This document shows positions 46,703-56,997 of a stretch of 64,000 nucleotides of DNA, piece after piece (the first letter of the stretch is position 1; every line of letters begins with the position of its first letter). Position numbers and translations under genes: made by a program. The stretch is taken from the NCBI GenBank assembly GCA_039707655.1, contig CM077670.1, positions 145,618,001-145,682,000 on the forward strand, given 5' to 3'. The notes below the pieces were generated by a model that was not told where the DNA came from, did no database searches, and was given only the letters and a program-made list of their open reading frames with translations. This DNA is from Elymus sibiricus. Lineage: Eukaryota; Streptophyta; Magnoliopsida; Poales; Poaceae.

Positions 46703-47410
46703 TTGATAGAAGAAGAATTCAATAAAATGTTTGGCATAAAATCCATAAATGATGAGCATGATTGCAATGTTGCTAGTATGAATTCTTTGAATATCCATGA
46801 TGCTAGTGATATGCAAAGTCACAAGCTTTGGGATGCGATGTTTGATGAAGATGAAATTTTTAGTCCCCCAAGTTTTGATGAGAAAATTTGTTATGATGAA
46901 ACCATGCCTCCTATATATTATGATTATGGTGATGACATGTATGATATAAAGATTAATGATAACCATGAAACTTGTCATCATGATTTTAATATTCAATTTG
47001 GTTATGTCAATCAAGTATCTCATGATAGCTATTTTGTTGAGTTTGCTCCCACTATAATGAATGAGAAGAAATTTGCTTATGTGGAGAGTAATAAAAATTC
47101 TATGCTTGTGGATCATGAAAATAATGATTTGTATGATAGCTATATTGTTGAATTTCTTCATGATGCTACTGAAAATTATTATGAGAGGGGAAGATATGCT
47201 TATATATATTTCAACAACATCAAGTTTCCTCTCTTTGTGTTGAAAGTTTTGAAGTTATACTTGTTTTGCCTTCCTATGCTAGTTGATTCTTGCTCCCATA
47301 AATTGTTTGCTCACAAAATCCCTATGCATAGGAAGTGGGTTAGGCTTAAATGTGCTTGTCATATGATTCATGATGCTCTCTTTGTGTTTCAATTCTTTAC
47401 TTTTATGTGA
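46703..47410 (+). CDS. Element G ORF: unknown retrotransposon protein sharing a C-terminal motif with element A
   Basis: The frame is open through this span and upstream to about 46620 without an ATG; the first in-frame ATG is at 46727 (MFGIKSINDEHD), so the start is unsure. The protein is acidic, rich in Asp, His, Tyr and Asn, with repeated short blocks (HDSYFVEFAP, YDSYIVEFLHD). The C-terminus has NYYERG, a hydrophobic stretch and IPMHRKWVRLKC, the same pattern and order as in the ORF of element A. No zinc knuckle, protease or polymerase motif is seen. It may be a divergent Gag or an accessory protein. The frame is intact in this young copy, but I cannot show that it is expressed. Confidence 0.6.
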   Translation: MIEEEFNKMFGIKSINDEHDCNVASMNSLNIHDASDMQSHKLWDAMFDEDEIFSPPSFDEKICYDETMPPIYYDYGDDMYDIKINDNHETCHHDFNIQFGYVNQVSHDSYFVEFAPTIMNEKKFAYVESNKNSMLVDHENNDLYDSYIVEFLHDATENYYERGRYAYIYFNNIKFPLFVLKVLKLYLFCLPMLVDSCSHKLFAHKIPMHRKWVRLKCACHMIHDALFVFQFFTFM

Positions 47411-50400
47411 GCATCATTGAAATCATCATGCCTAGCTAAAAGGCATTAAAGAAAAGCGCTTGTTGGGAGACAACCCAATATTTATTCCTACTGTTTTTAT
47501 TGTGTTCACATGATTAAGCTACTGTAGTAATCATGTTTCATATATTTTCTTTCAATAATGTGCCAAGTAAAGCCTTTGGGATAGTGTGGATGCTTGTTGA
47601 TTAGATTCTGTGCAAAAACAGAAACTTTTGCGTCCAGTGCTGGAATTTCTACTCTGTACTGGTCTGTGAGAAAATTCTGAAATTTTTTATGACCATTGGG
47701 TTACAAATTTTTTAAGTTGTACTAATTTTTCAGAATTTTTGGAGGTACAGAAGTATGGTTTTTAAATCGCTCACTACATGCTGTTCTGTTTTTGACAGAT
47801 TCTATTTTCGATGCATAGTTTGCTTGTTTTAGTGTTTCCATAGCTTATATTGAGCAATATAAATTGTGGAAATGATAGACTACAGTAGGAATTATGTGAT
47901 AACAATTATGAATCTTTTCTTGGCAGTACCTAAGTGGATGATTTATTTTTATCATACTAACCTATCTCACAAGTTCCGTTAAGTTTTGTGTGATTGAAGT
48001 TTTCAAGTTTTGAGTGAGATATCGATATGAGGAGAATAAGGAGTGGCAAGAACCTAATATTGGGGATGCCCAAGGCACCCCAAGGTAATATTCAAGGAAG
48101 AACCAAGCAACTAAGCTTGGGGATGCCCCGGAAGGCATCCCCTCTTTCGTCTTCAACATTATCGGTAACCTTACTTGGAGCTATATTTTTATTCGTCACA
48201 TAATATGAGTTTTGCTTGGAGCGTCATTTCCTTCTGTTGATATTTGCTTGGTTTTATAAATAATCATACTTTGTATCTTTTAGTTCAATAAAATGCCAAT
48301 TATAGCCTTTACCATGCTCAGTTTGCAAGTTTATGTGTTGCTGTTTGAAAACAGAAAGTTTTCTGTTATGTCCAGAATATTCCTGAATAGTCATAACATG
48401 ATAAAAATCTGAAATTTTTACACAGTAAGAATGCATGAGTTCTCTGTCACGTGGTAATTTTTCAGAATTTTTGGAGTTAGTGAAGTATGAATTTTAAATC
48501 CCCCTTTACAGACTGTTCTGTTTTGGCAGATTGCTGTTATGTTTGCATTGTTTGCATATGTTTGCTTGTTTAATGATTCTATTTGAGGATAGGATTATTA
48601 AATATGCAGAGGCATTTAGTATGCAATGTTAAATTATAATTTTAGTGATTTTCTACAGTAGGAATGATAAGGTTTTGTATTGATTTATACTAACTTATCT
48701 CACGAGTTCTTGTTGAGTTTTGTGTGGATGAAGTTTTTAAGATTTAAGGAAACCATGATATGAGAGGAATTAAGCAGACACAAGAGCTCAAGCTTGTGGA
48801 TGCCAAAGGCATCCCAAGTTATTATTCCTAGAAGTCTCAAGCATCTAATCTTGGGGATGCCTCGGTTGGCATTCCACCTTTCTTCATCAACACCGATCGG
48901 TTAGCCTAAGTTTTTGCTTCTTCACATGAGATGTGCTATTCTTGGAATGTCATTTTATTTTGTTTTCTTTTCTGTTTGAATAAAATTATCAATATATGAA
49001 ATTTTAAATGAGATAGAGAGTCCTCACATAGCTACCTATTTACTTAACTACTCATTTGGTCTTCACTTATATCTTTTTGGAGTAGTTTGTCATTTACTCT
49101 TGTTCTTCACTTATATCCTATGAGTAAATTGTTGAATGAATTGAAAATCATAAAGTTGAAATTATATGTGCTTCATATGCTTGTATCATGTCTAGTAGTA
49201 GTTTCACATTTGGGTTAGAAAGTGAAATCTATTGAAGCTTGACAATCACAATATTGGTCATACAAGCAATTCATGAATGATTAGTATAAGGAACAGAACT
49301 TTCCCATATAAATATATTATCTTGGACATCTTTTATGATTGTGAATACCCATTAATTATTTTCAAACTTGAGCAAATTAGTTGAAGTTGGACAAGGAAGA
49401 CAACGTAATGAGTTATGTTTGGGTATATTTGCATAGAAGTTATATTGTTATGGATCCTCCAACATGTGGTGCTTGCTTAGGATCTTTTGCTAGCCAAAAA
49501 TTTGTACTAAGTAGAGATACTACTTGTGCATCCAAAAACCCTTAAACCTAGTTTCTTTCCATGAGTGTCCACCATATCTACCTATGGATTGAATAAGATC
49601 CTTCAAGTAAGTTGTCATCAGTGCAAAAAGCAATAAAAATTGCTCCTAAAATATGTATGATCTTTTATTGCAAGGGAAAATAAGCGTTGTACAAACTTGT
49701 GATGGTAAAGAAATAAAAGCGACAGACTGCATAATAAAGGTTGCTATCACAAGGGGCAATATAACGTGATGTTCCTTTGCATTAAGAGCTTGAACATCCA
49801 AAAATAAAAAGCGCATGACAACCTCTGCTTCCCTCTGCAAAAGGCCTATCTTTTACTTTATGTATTTACTTTTATGCAAGAGTCAATAGTATCCCTTCTC
49901 ATTTCAACCTGAATTATTCTTTAGTTGGCAAGCATCATGTGGTGGGGAAAGATCCAGGCACATATGGCCAGTCAAATATATTTGATCATGAATTATTATT
50001 GTTGACAATTATCTCTATGATAAATAAGTTGGGAGGCAAAACATTAAGCCCCTATCTTTCTCTGTGTTCGATGGATGCCATTTGTTCTAAAAATATGCTT
50101 TGAGTACTAGCAATCATAGAAGACTATATGATAATTGAGTATGTGGAGCTCTTACTTAGACTTTGTTGAAATTAAATTGAATTGCAATTGTTTGGTGACT
50201 AAGAACATAGGTTGTTAAGTTTCAAGAGAATGCATTGTTTGAACCATAACATGTGAATTGATTGCTACTTTATCATGATGAGTTTTATGAGAAAAAATTG
50301 CTGTTATGATGCTAAGAAAAGTGATTGAAATTATCATTGATCAAACTTATGCACTATGCTAGCATTCACACTTCATAAATTATTTCTTTTATCATTTACC

Positions 50401-50416
50401 TACTCGAGGACGAGCA
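47411..50416 (+). other. Element G non-coding region with duplicated hairpin module
   Basis: No gene supported. It starts with GCCTAGCTAAAAGGCAT and GCGCTTGTTGGGAGACAACCC, as after the coding regions of A and C. The AAAACAGAAACTTTTG module and the GGATGCC/GGCATCC hairpin module each occur twice (about 47610-48145 and 48345-48875), i.e. a roughly 0.7-kb internal duplication. A CCACCATATCTACCTAT block at about 49567 corresponds to the conserved block of A and C. Confidence 0.7.
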
Positions 50417-50436
50417 GGAATTAAGCTTGGGGATGC
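50417..50436 (+). other. Element G polypurine tract
   Basis: GGAATTAAGCTTGGGGATGC directly before the 3' LTR, identical to the tract of element A. Confidence 0.75.
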
Positions 50437-52108
50437 TGATACGTCTCCAACGTATCTATAATTTATGAAGTATTCATGCCATGTTTATTATAGTTTTGTA
50501 TGATTTTCGTGCACTTTTATATGGCTTTTATATAATTTTTATGGACTAACATATTGACCTAGTGCCCAGTGCCAGTTGTTGTTTTCTGCTTGTTTTTGGT
50601 TTTCCAGAAAATCCATATCAAATGAAGTCCAAATGCAGTGAAACTTTTTGACAATTTTTTTTGGAAGGAAACAGACCCAGGAAGCTTCGGAGGAGCAGCA
50701 GAAGAGCTACAGGGGCCCCACGAGCCACCTGGGCGCCCCCCCCAGGCGCGCCCTGGTGCCTCATGGGCCCCCTGTGGCACCTCTTTGCGTGATTCCAACG
50801 CTAAAAAATCCTATATATTCAGAAACCCCCAAAAGTTAACCTAGATTTTGGACTACACCGCCGCAAGCCGCTGTACCTTCGAAATACCATCTAGAGCCCT
50901 TTTCCGGCACCCTGCCGGAGGGGGGAATCATCACCGGAGGCCATCTTCATCATCCCGGTGGTCTCCATGACGAGGAGGGAGTAGTTCACCCTCGAGGCTG
51001 AGGGTATGTACTAGTAGCTATGTGTTTGATCTCTCTCCCTCGTGTTCTTGATATGGCACGATCTTGATGTATCGCGAGCTTTGTTAATATAGTTGGATCA
51101 TATGGTGTTTCTTCCCTCTCTATCCTTGTTGTGATGAATTGAATCTTTTCCCTTTGAGGTTTCGTTATTGTCGGATTGAATATTTCAGATTTGAGAACAC
51201 TTGATGTATGTCTTGCATATGAATACCCATGGTGACAATAGGGTATTATATTGATTCACTTGATATATGTTTTGGCACTCAACTCGCGGATTCCCGAGGT
51301 GACATTGGGGTAATCTATGCATAGGGGTTGATGCACGTTTTCATTATATTTTCTCCGATAGAAATCTTGGGGCACTCTTTGAAGTTCTTTCTATGGATTG
51401 AATATTATGATCTGAAGTTGTTTGATGCATATCGAATAATCAACTCACGGATACTTGGGGTGACATTGGAGTATCTAGGTGACATTAGAGTTGGTTGATG
51501 CGTATCATATGGTGTTATTTTAGTATGAACTGTAGGGCCGTTTGTGACACTTATAGGGATGGCTCAATAGATTGATTAGAGAGGATAACTTTGAGGTGGT
51601 TTCATACCCTACAACAATTTCTATCTTATGTTCTCTGCTAATAGGAACTTTGGAGTGATTCTTTGTCGCACATTGAGGGATGGTTATATGATCCAATTAT
51701 ATTAGCATTGTTGAGAGATTGCACTAGCGAAAGTATGAACCCTAGGCCTTGTTTCTAAGCATTGCAATACTATTTATGCTCACTTTTGTTACTTGCTACC
51801 TTGCTGTTTTTAATTGTTCGCACTACAAAAACCTATATCTACTATCCGTACTACACTTATATCACCATCTCTTCGCCGAACTAGTGCACCTATACAATTT
51901 ACCATTGTATTGGGTGTGTTGGGGACACAAGAGACTCTTTGTTATTTGGTTGCAGGGTTGTTCGAGAGAGACCATCTTCATCCTACGCCTCCCACGGATT
52001 GATAAACCTTAGGTCATCCACTTGAGGGAAAATTGCTACTGTCCTACAAAACTCTGCGCTTGGAGGCCCAACATGAGTCTACAAGAATAAGTTGTGTAGT
52101 AGACATCA
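50437..52108 (+). repeat. Element G 3' LTR
   Basis: 1672 bp; its first 20 bases contain the perfect stem-loop GATACGT-CTCCA-ACGTATC. Confidence 0.95.
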
Positions 52109-52951
52109 GTAACAAATATATATTAGTAACGCCCAGAGATCGTTCCTCGACTCCCTGCGAGAAAGTGATCCTGGAGCCATCATATCAGTTAAGTATCACA
52201 AGTATCCAGTTCAAGTTGTAGTAGATCGGGATACAACTCCGAGCGTCCTGTTACCGTGGACACGGCTATTCGAATAGATAACTTCCCTGCAGGGGTGCAC
52301 CAACTTACCCAACATGCTCGATTAACTCTGGCCGGACACACTTTTCCTAGTCATGCCCGGCCTCGGCTGATCGACATGCCGTAGTCCTACCTAGGCTCCG
52401 CAGAGAGGCCCTCGCCGGTCTACATCCTAATCGCAAAGGTGTCATGGGCCAATCATCCCAAGCGCTCCGGGTCGTTGCGCGCAGGGCGAATCCAGGCACC
52501 ACCTCTGTCCTGGATGGCGCCGGCCCAGCCGTGCCACAATGCTGAACTGGACGTCTGACAGAGTTTTCGGGAGAATCGTACGATGCCGAGTGCCCATAAC
52601 TTATCCCGCGTGATGGTTAGTGCGAAAAGGCCAGAGGCCTACTCAGATCATATATCCAAACCCATTTGTGTGTTGGGAGCGCGCGGTGACGATCAGTGCT
52701 CCTGTCTCCCCATCTCGCGGAGTTACGGCAGGGGCCAAGCCCATCCCTCTCTAGGGCGGTCTGCCTGCCCGGCCGTGCCGCGTAATTATCTCGCGGGTAC
52801 CCTCCAGGTCAACCCGACTTCACAAGAGACTGTCAGGAACTCAGGTCCACCTCTACCGGGGTGGTACCGCCTGTCCCTTCAGTCTCGCAAAAACAGTAAA
52901 CTGGGAATAGGTAAAGGTAACCGTGTGTCCGTAACATCAAGGGGGAAATCC

Positions 52952-53156
52952 GAGGAATCACCCTCGATGGATTCCCACTCGATGTAACCGTCAAGGTGAA
53001 CTTGGAGGAATCACCCTCGATGGGTTCACACTTGAGGGGCTGCACGACAGAGGCATCGTCGGAGGTGGTGAAAGAGGAATCACCCTCGGTAACCCACAAC
53101 TGACTAGCTACGCTATAGAGATATCATCAGGAGTGAGGTAGGAGGTATCACCCTCG
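52952..53156. repeat. Four short direct repeats in solo LTR F
   Basis: GAGGAATCACCCTCG at 52952, 53005 and 53074, and GAGGTATCACCCTCG at 53142, spaced 53-69 bp. Each has small inverted ends (GAGG and CCCTC). Confidence 0.85.
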
Positions 53157-53946
53157 GCACTCGATAGTAGCTCTGCAGAGTTGTAGAACTAAGGGGGGTG
53201 CTGGTGGTGTGATCAGTCTCTGTACATCGATCACATTGATCGAATCTTCCGATAGTAAAGCCTGGCAACATGGAAAAGGGTGTAGGGCCTTTGATGGATC
53301 ACTAACCAGCCTATACTAAGCATATAGGACAATAGGTAAAGTATCAACAGGAGGTTACAAAATCAGGCTATGCATCAGAATAGGAGCTATCGGATACAGT
53401 AGCAAAATCTAATGCAAGCATGAGAGAGAAAGAATGGGCAATATAGGAATGATCAAGGGGGGGTTTGCTTGGCTGGAAGCTCTGCCGAAAGGGGCTGGTC
53501 GTCTGTGGCGTAGTCGTAACCAGCGGCGTTAGCGTCGGTCTCGGGGTCTACCGGAGAGGAAGAGGGGGAAGAAACAATAAATACAAAGCAAACAAATGCA
53601 TCACATTGCATGACATGTCAGTATGCTATGCTAGGGGTGACCTAATGCGATGCTAAGCGTTACAGACGGAGCGGGAAAACATCTGGGAATATTTTCCCGG
53701 CTTTAGGCAATTATCAGATAGACGATCCGGAGGGGAAGGTTCCATGTTTGCAGTGTTGAAGGCATGTGACAGGTATCTGGATGGCATATTCGGATTCGTC
53801 TTATTTTTCTGATCATTTTTCATATATAAATTATTTTCATCCGAGTTACGGATTATTTTATATGATTTTTCAAAGTTTTAAACAATATTCTGAAAATCCT
53901 GGAATTAAATTTAATTCGAATTTTAAACAGTAAAATACATTTATAC

Positions 53947-53969
53947 CCACTGTGGCCTAGCCACAGTGG
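53947..53969. repeat. Perfect 10-bp hairpin in solo LTR F
   Basis: CCACTGTGGC, loop CTA, GCCACAGTGG. Confidence 0.9.
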
Positions 53970-53995
53970 ATGACAGGTGGGGCCCAGGGGCCCAG

Positions 53996-54269
53996 TTGAC
54001 TTAGTCAACTGCCCAGTCAGCAGTCAACTGAGTTAACTGTTGACTTAGTCAAACTGACAGATGGGGCCCTCCTGTCATAGACTGAAGCAAATTAACAGAG
54101 GATTAAATTAACTAAATAAACTAATTAGCTAGTGGGTCCCACTTGTCAGTGTCAGGTTAATTAACAAATTAAGTTTATTTTAAAAACCAGTTTAATTAAG
54201 CGCGTGGGGTCCACATGTCAGAAACTGGGGTTGCCCAGTCAGCACGGTTGACCAGGTCAACCCAGTCAA
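53996..54269. promoter_or_regulatory. Cluster of W-box cores in solo LTR F
   Basis: Eight TTGAC(C/T) cores on both strands within 274 bp, several as inverted pairs (for example AGTTGACT-T-AGTCAACT at 53994-54010). W-boxes are the binding sites of plant WRKY factors; binding here is not shown. Confidence 0.5.
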
Positions 54270-55719
54270 CGGGGCCCGTGGGACCCACTGGCAGTGACCC
54301 AGGTGGGCCCCAGTGGCAGGCCACGTCGGCGGGCGGCGTCGGAGTTGGCTCCGGCGATCTCTCCAGTGGCGGCGCGGCTCTGGAGGGCGGCGGAATTCAG
54401 CTATAGGGGGTCTCCGGACCCATGGTTAGGCTCTACGGGCGCGGCTTGACGTCGCGCACACGATGGTGCCGACTGTTGGTGCCGGGGACGACCGGAACGA
54501 TGCCGGTGACGAGTGGAGGCGGCGCCGGAGTTCGGGCTCGAACGGGCGCATGGTTACAGCTCGCTTTCGAGCGCACTAAGTGGCTAGGCGGATGCTACGG
54601 CTCTCCAGGAGCTCACTAGGGCGGGCGGACAAGGCCATATGGGCTCAGGAGCGCGACGCTTGCAGCCATGGTGGCGGGCAGAGCACGGCTCCGACAGGAG
54701 CTAGCTGGCGGGCTCGCGAGAGCACAGAGAGAGAGGGGAAAAGACGCGGCCGCTCACAGCGTTGCAGGGAAGGCTCGGGGAAGACAGGGGAGCTCGGGGC
54801 GGCGTGGATCGAAGCGGTGGCCGAGGCGGATCCCGGCGAGGGGAACGGTTGCGAGCGACGTCGCAGGTGCTCGCCAGCCTCGAGCCAGTGGTGTGGTCGA
54901 TGAAGACGAGCCCAACCGAGCACCTGGACAACCCTACGGGGCGCGAGGACGACGGTGGCTGCGGCTACTCCGGCGGCGTGGCCATGGATGCGCTCGGTGC
55001 TGCGGGCAGAGAGGGGCGACGCGCGAGCGGGCGAATGGGGGGTGGCTAGGGTTAGCAGGGGGCATAGGGGTTAGCAGGCACTCGCGATGCTGTAGCAGTG
55101 CATTGTCGAGCGCGCACGAGGGGGGTGGGCCAGGGCGTGCGCGCGCCCGGCGATCGACAGCGAGGAGAGAGGCGGGGGTTAGGGAACGGGGGAGTTGGGC
55201 TGGGCCACGGGCACTGTGGACTTGAAGCCCACATGCACAGTACGCCTCGGCCTTTTTCCATTTTCCCATTTCTGTTTCTTCTGAACAGGCACTGCTTGCA
55301 TTTAATTCTGCCACCAAAACATTTTGCAAAAATGTGAAGCTTGGCCAATAAAATGTATTGCAATATTTGGCACTGCCACAAAAAGTTTGGGAGGCATTTC
55401 AATTTGTTTGAATTTTTCATAAATGGAAAAGCATTTAAAATTGCTGATTTGGCACTGTTTTAAATGCTATAGCCCAATTAAGCAAATAAGTGATGTTGTT
55501 TTCCTTAACAAATAATTGTTATAGAATATTTGCTAAATGATGAACTATTTTGCAACAAATTTTGTGCAACTTCAAATTTCACTTGCAATTTGAATTGATT
55601 TCAGTGGTGGAATTTGAAATGAGATATGAATCCAATATGATCAAGCACTTCAAAGCAAAGTCGCTTAGCATAATAATGATGGATTACTGTAGCTTACTAC
55701 ATAGGGGTGTTACAACGGC

Positions 55720-55957
55720 GAGTCAAGGTACGAGATAGGGTTACGATGTCTACACTCAACTTTGCCGTTGGTGTTATGGGACTCCACATCTTTGTTGTTA
55801 TTTCTGCTGTGTGGACTATAAGCAAAATAGTATTTATGTTACTTTATAACATGTAAATCTATGTTATTTCATCGAGTACTGTGTGTGCTAGCTACTGATC
55901 CAGGGATAGCACAGAAGCACAGGAGACTTGGATCCTTATCGGAACCGGGTCGCTACA
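55720..55957 (+). repeat. Element E LTR2, third piece
   Basis: Resumes at GAGTCAAGGTACGAGATAGG (compare 28970 in LTR1) and ends GGGTCGCTACA, followed by the CAAAG target duplication (55958-55962). Confidence 0.92.
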
Positions 55958-55962
55958 CAAAG

Positions 55963-56997
55963 CCACCGTTCATCATTGTTATACATGTTACGCTAGATCA
56001 TAGCACATCCTAGTACACTGCCAGAGGCATTCATATAGAGTCATATCTTTTTAGTTTATCGAGTTGTAAGTAAATAAAATTGTGATGATCATCATTATTA
56101 GAGCATTGTCCCAGTGAGGTAAAGAGTGATGGAGACAAATGAGTCCTCCAAAAAGTGAGGAGGAGGTTCATGATATTGTTCTAAAAAACTGAGAAAAAGA
56201 AAAGAAAAAATGAGAGACAAAGAGAGAAGGGGCAATCTTACTATCCTTTTGGCACACTTGTGCTTCAGAGTAGCACCATGTTCTTCATATAGAGAGTCTT
56301 CATGATTTGTCACTTTCATATACTAGTGGGAATTTTTACCTTATAGAACTTCGCTTGTATATTCTAATGACAGGCTTCCTCAAATGCCGGAGGTCTTCAT
56401 GAGCAAGCAAGTTGGATGCACACCCACTTAGTTTCCGTAGCAAGCTTTCATACACTTATAGCTCTAGTGCATCCATTGCATGGCAATCCCTACACCTCAC
56501 ATTGACATCGATTATAAGGCCTCTCTATTGCCTAACGATCAGCCGCGTTGATGTGAGACTTTCTCTAATTTTGTCTTCCATTATGAACCCCCATCATCAT
56601 TCTCTTTGCCATCCAAAGTGACAAGTCCTTGACTCACGCTCAAGTATTGCGTGAATGTTGAAAATGCTGAAGCGAGAAAAAGTATGATTTGATTACTCGG
56701 CTTGTCATCGGGGTAGTTCATGATTAATATCTTGTCTTAGGAAGACTAAGCATGCTAAGCTATATGATTTTGTAGGGATAACATTCTTTAGCATTCTTTA
56801 TTTTGAAAGGGCATGATTGTTTTCTAATATGATGTCTTTATTTCAAATGATAGACTATTGCCCTGAATCATTCGTATCTTAATATTCATACCATGAGACG
56901 ATTACATGATAAACATGCTAGGTAGCATTCAACATGAAAAATTCTACTTTTATCATTTACCTACTCGAGGACGAGCAGGAATTAAGCTTCGGGAAGC
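55963..56997 (+). other. Element C internal region right of element E, with polypurine tract
   Basis: Collinear with element A at 17320-18330 (TACACTGCCAGAGGCATTCATATAG and onward). No gene. It ends in the PPT (56978-56997, GGAATTAAGCTTCGGGAAGC), which differs from that of A and G at two bases. Confidence 0.85.

Larger units (their letters stand above)
44824..52108 (+). mobile_element. Element G: non-autonomous Athila-like Gypsy retrotransposon inside solo LTR F
   Basis: LTRs 44824-46499 (1676 bp) and 50437-52108 (1672 bp), TGATACG to GACATCA, very similar to each other. A perfect tRNA-Asp primer-binding site and a clear PPT are present. The 3.9-kb internal region has one ORF of unknown function and non-coding modules, without RT or integrase. 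It is the innermost of four nested levels, hence younger than F, E and C. Confidence 0.95.
44205..55714 (-). mobile_element. Element F: long solo LTR (about 4.2 kb without G), minus strand
   Basis: Bounded by TG...CA ends (minus strand start TGTAACACCCC, end GGGGGCGTCACA) and a perfect 5-bp target duplication. Without element G it is about 4.2 kb. I found no primer-binding site, PPT, internal LTR pair or coding domain, so it looks like a solo LTR left by recombination between two LTRs. The orientation is inferred from the TGTAACA start, common in long-LTR Gypsy families. A very degenerate non-autonomous element is the alternative. Confidence 0.7.
52114..55714 (-). repeat. Solo LTR F, right part (holds direct repeats, a hairpin and a W-box cluster)
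   Basis: Non-coding. It contains four GAGGAATCACCCTCG-type repeats (52952-53156), a perfect 10-bp hairpin (53947-53969), eight W-box cores (53996-54269) and a GC-rich island (54200-55240) with several overlapping but unconserved ORFs. The short piece 44205-44823 left of G is the other end of the same LTR. Confidence 0.7.
25711..55957 (+). mobile_element. Element E: Gypsy-type retrotransposon with 3.5-kb LTRs and gag only, split by D and F
   Basis: LTR1 is 25711-29209 (3499 bp). LTR2 is in three pieces (32009-33403, 42386-44204, 55720-55957; sum about 3.45 kb) separated by elements D and F. A tRNA-Met-type primer-binding site follows LTR1. The 2.8-kb internal region contains a gag relic and no RT, RNase H or integrase, so this is a non-autonomous (LARD-like) element. 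Both LTRs begin with the same 37-base hairpin. Confidence 0.92.

Noticed and set aside
46703..47410. Element G ORF as an envelope-like protein
   Set aside because: No signal peptide or clear membrane anchor; it follows the primer-binding site directly, the position of gag and not of an envelope gene.
54200..55240. GC-rich island with several overlapping ORFs as a host gene
   Set aside because: It lies within solo LTR F, no frame shows a known domain, and frames overlap on both strands as expected from GC content.
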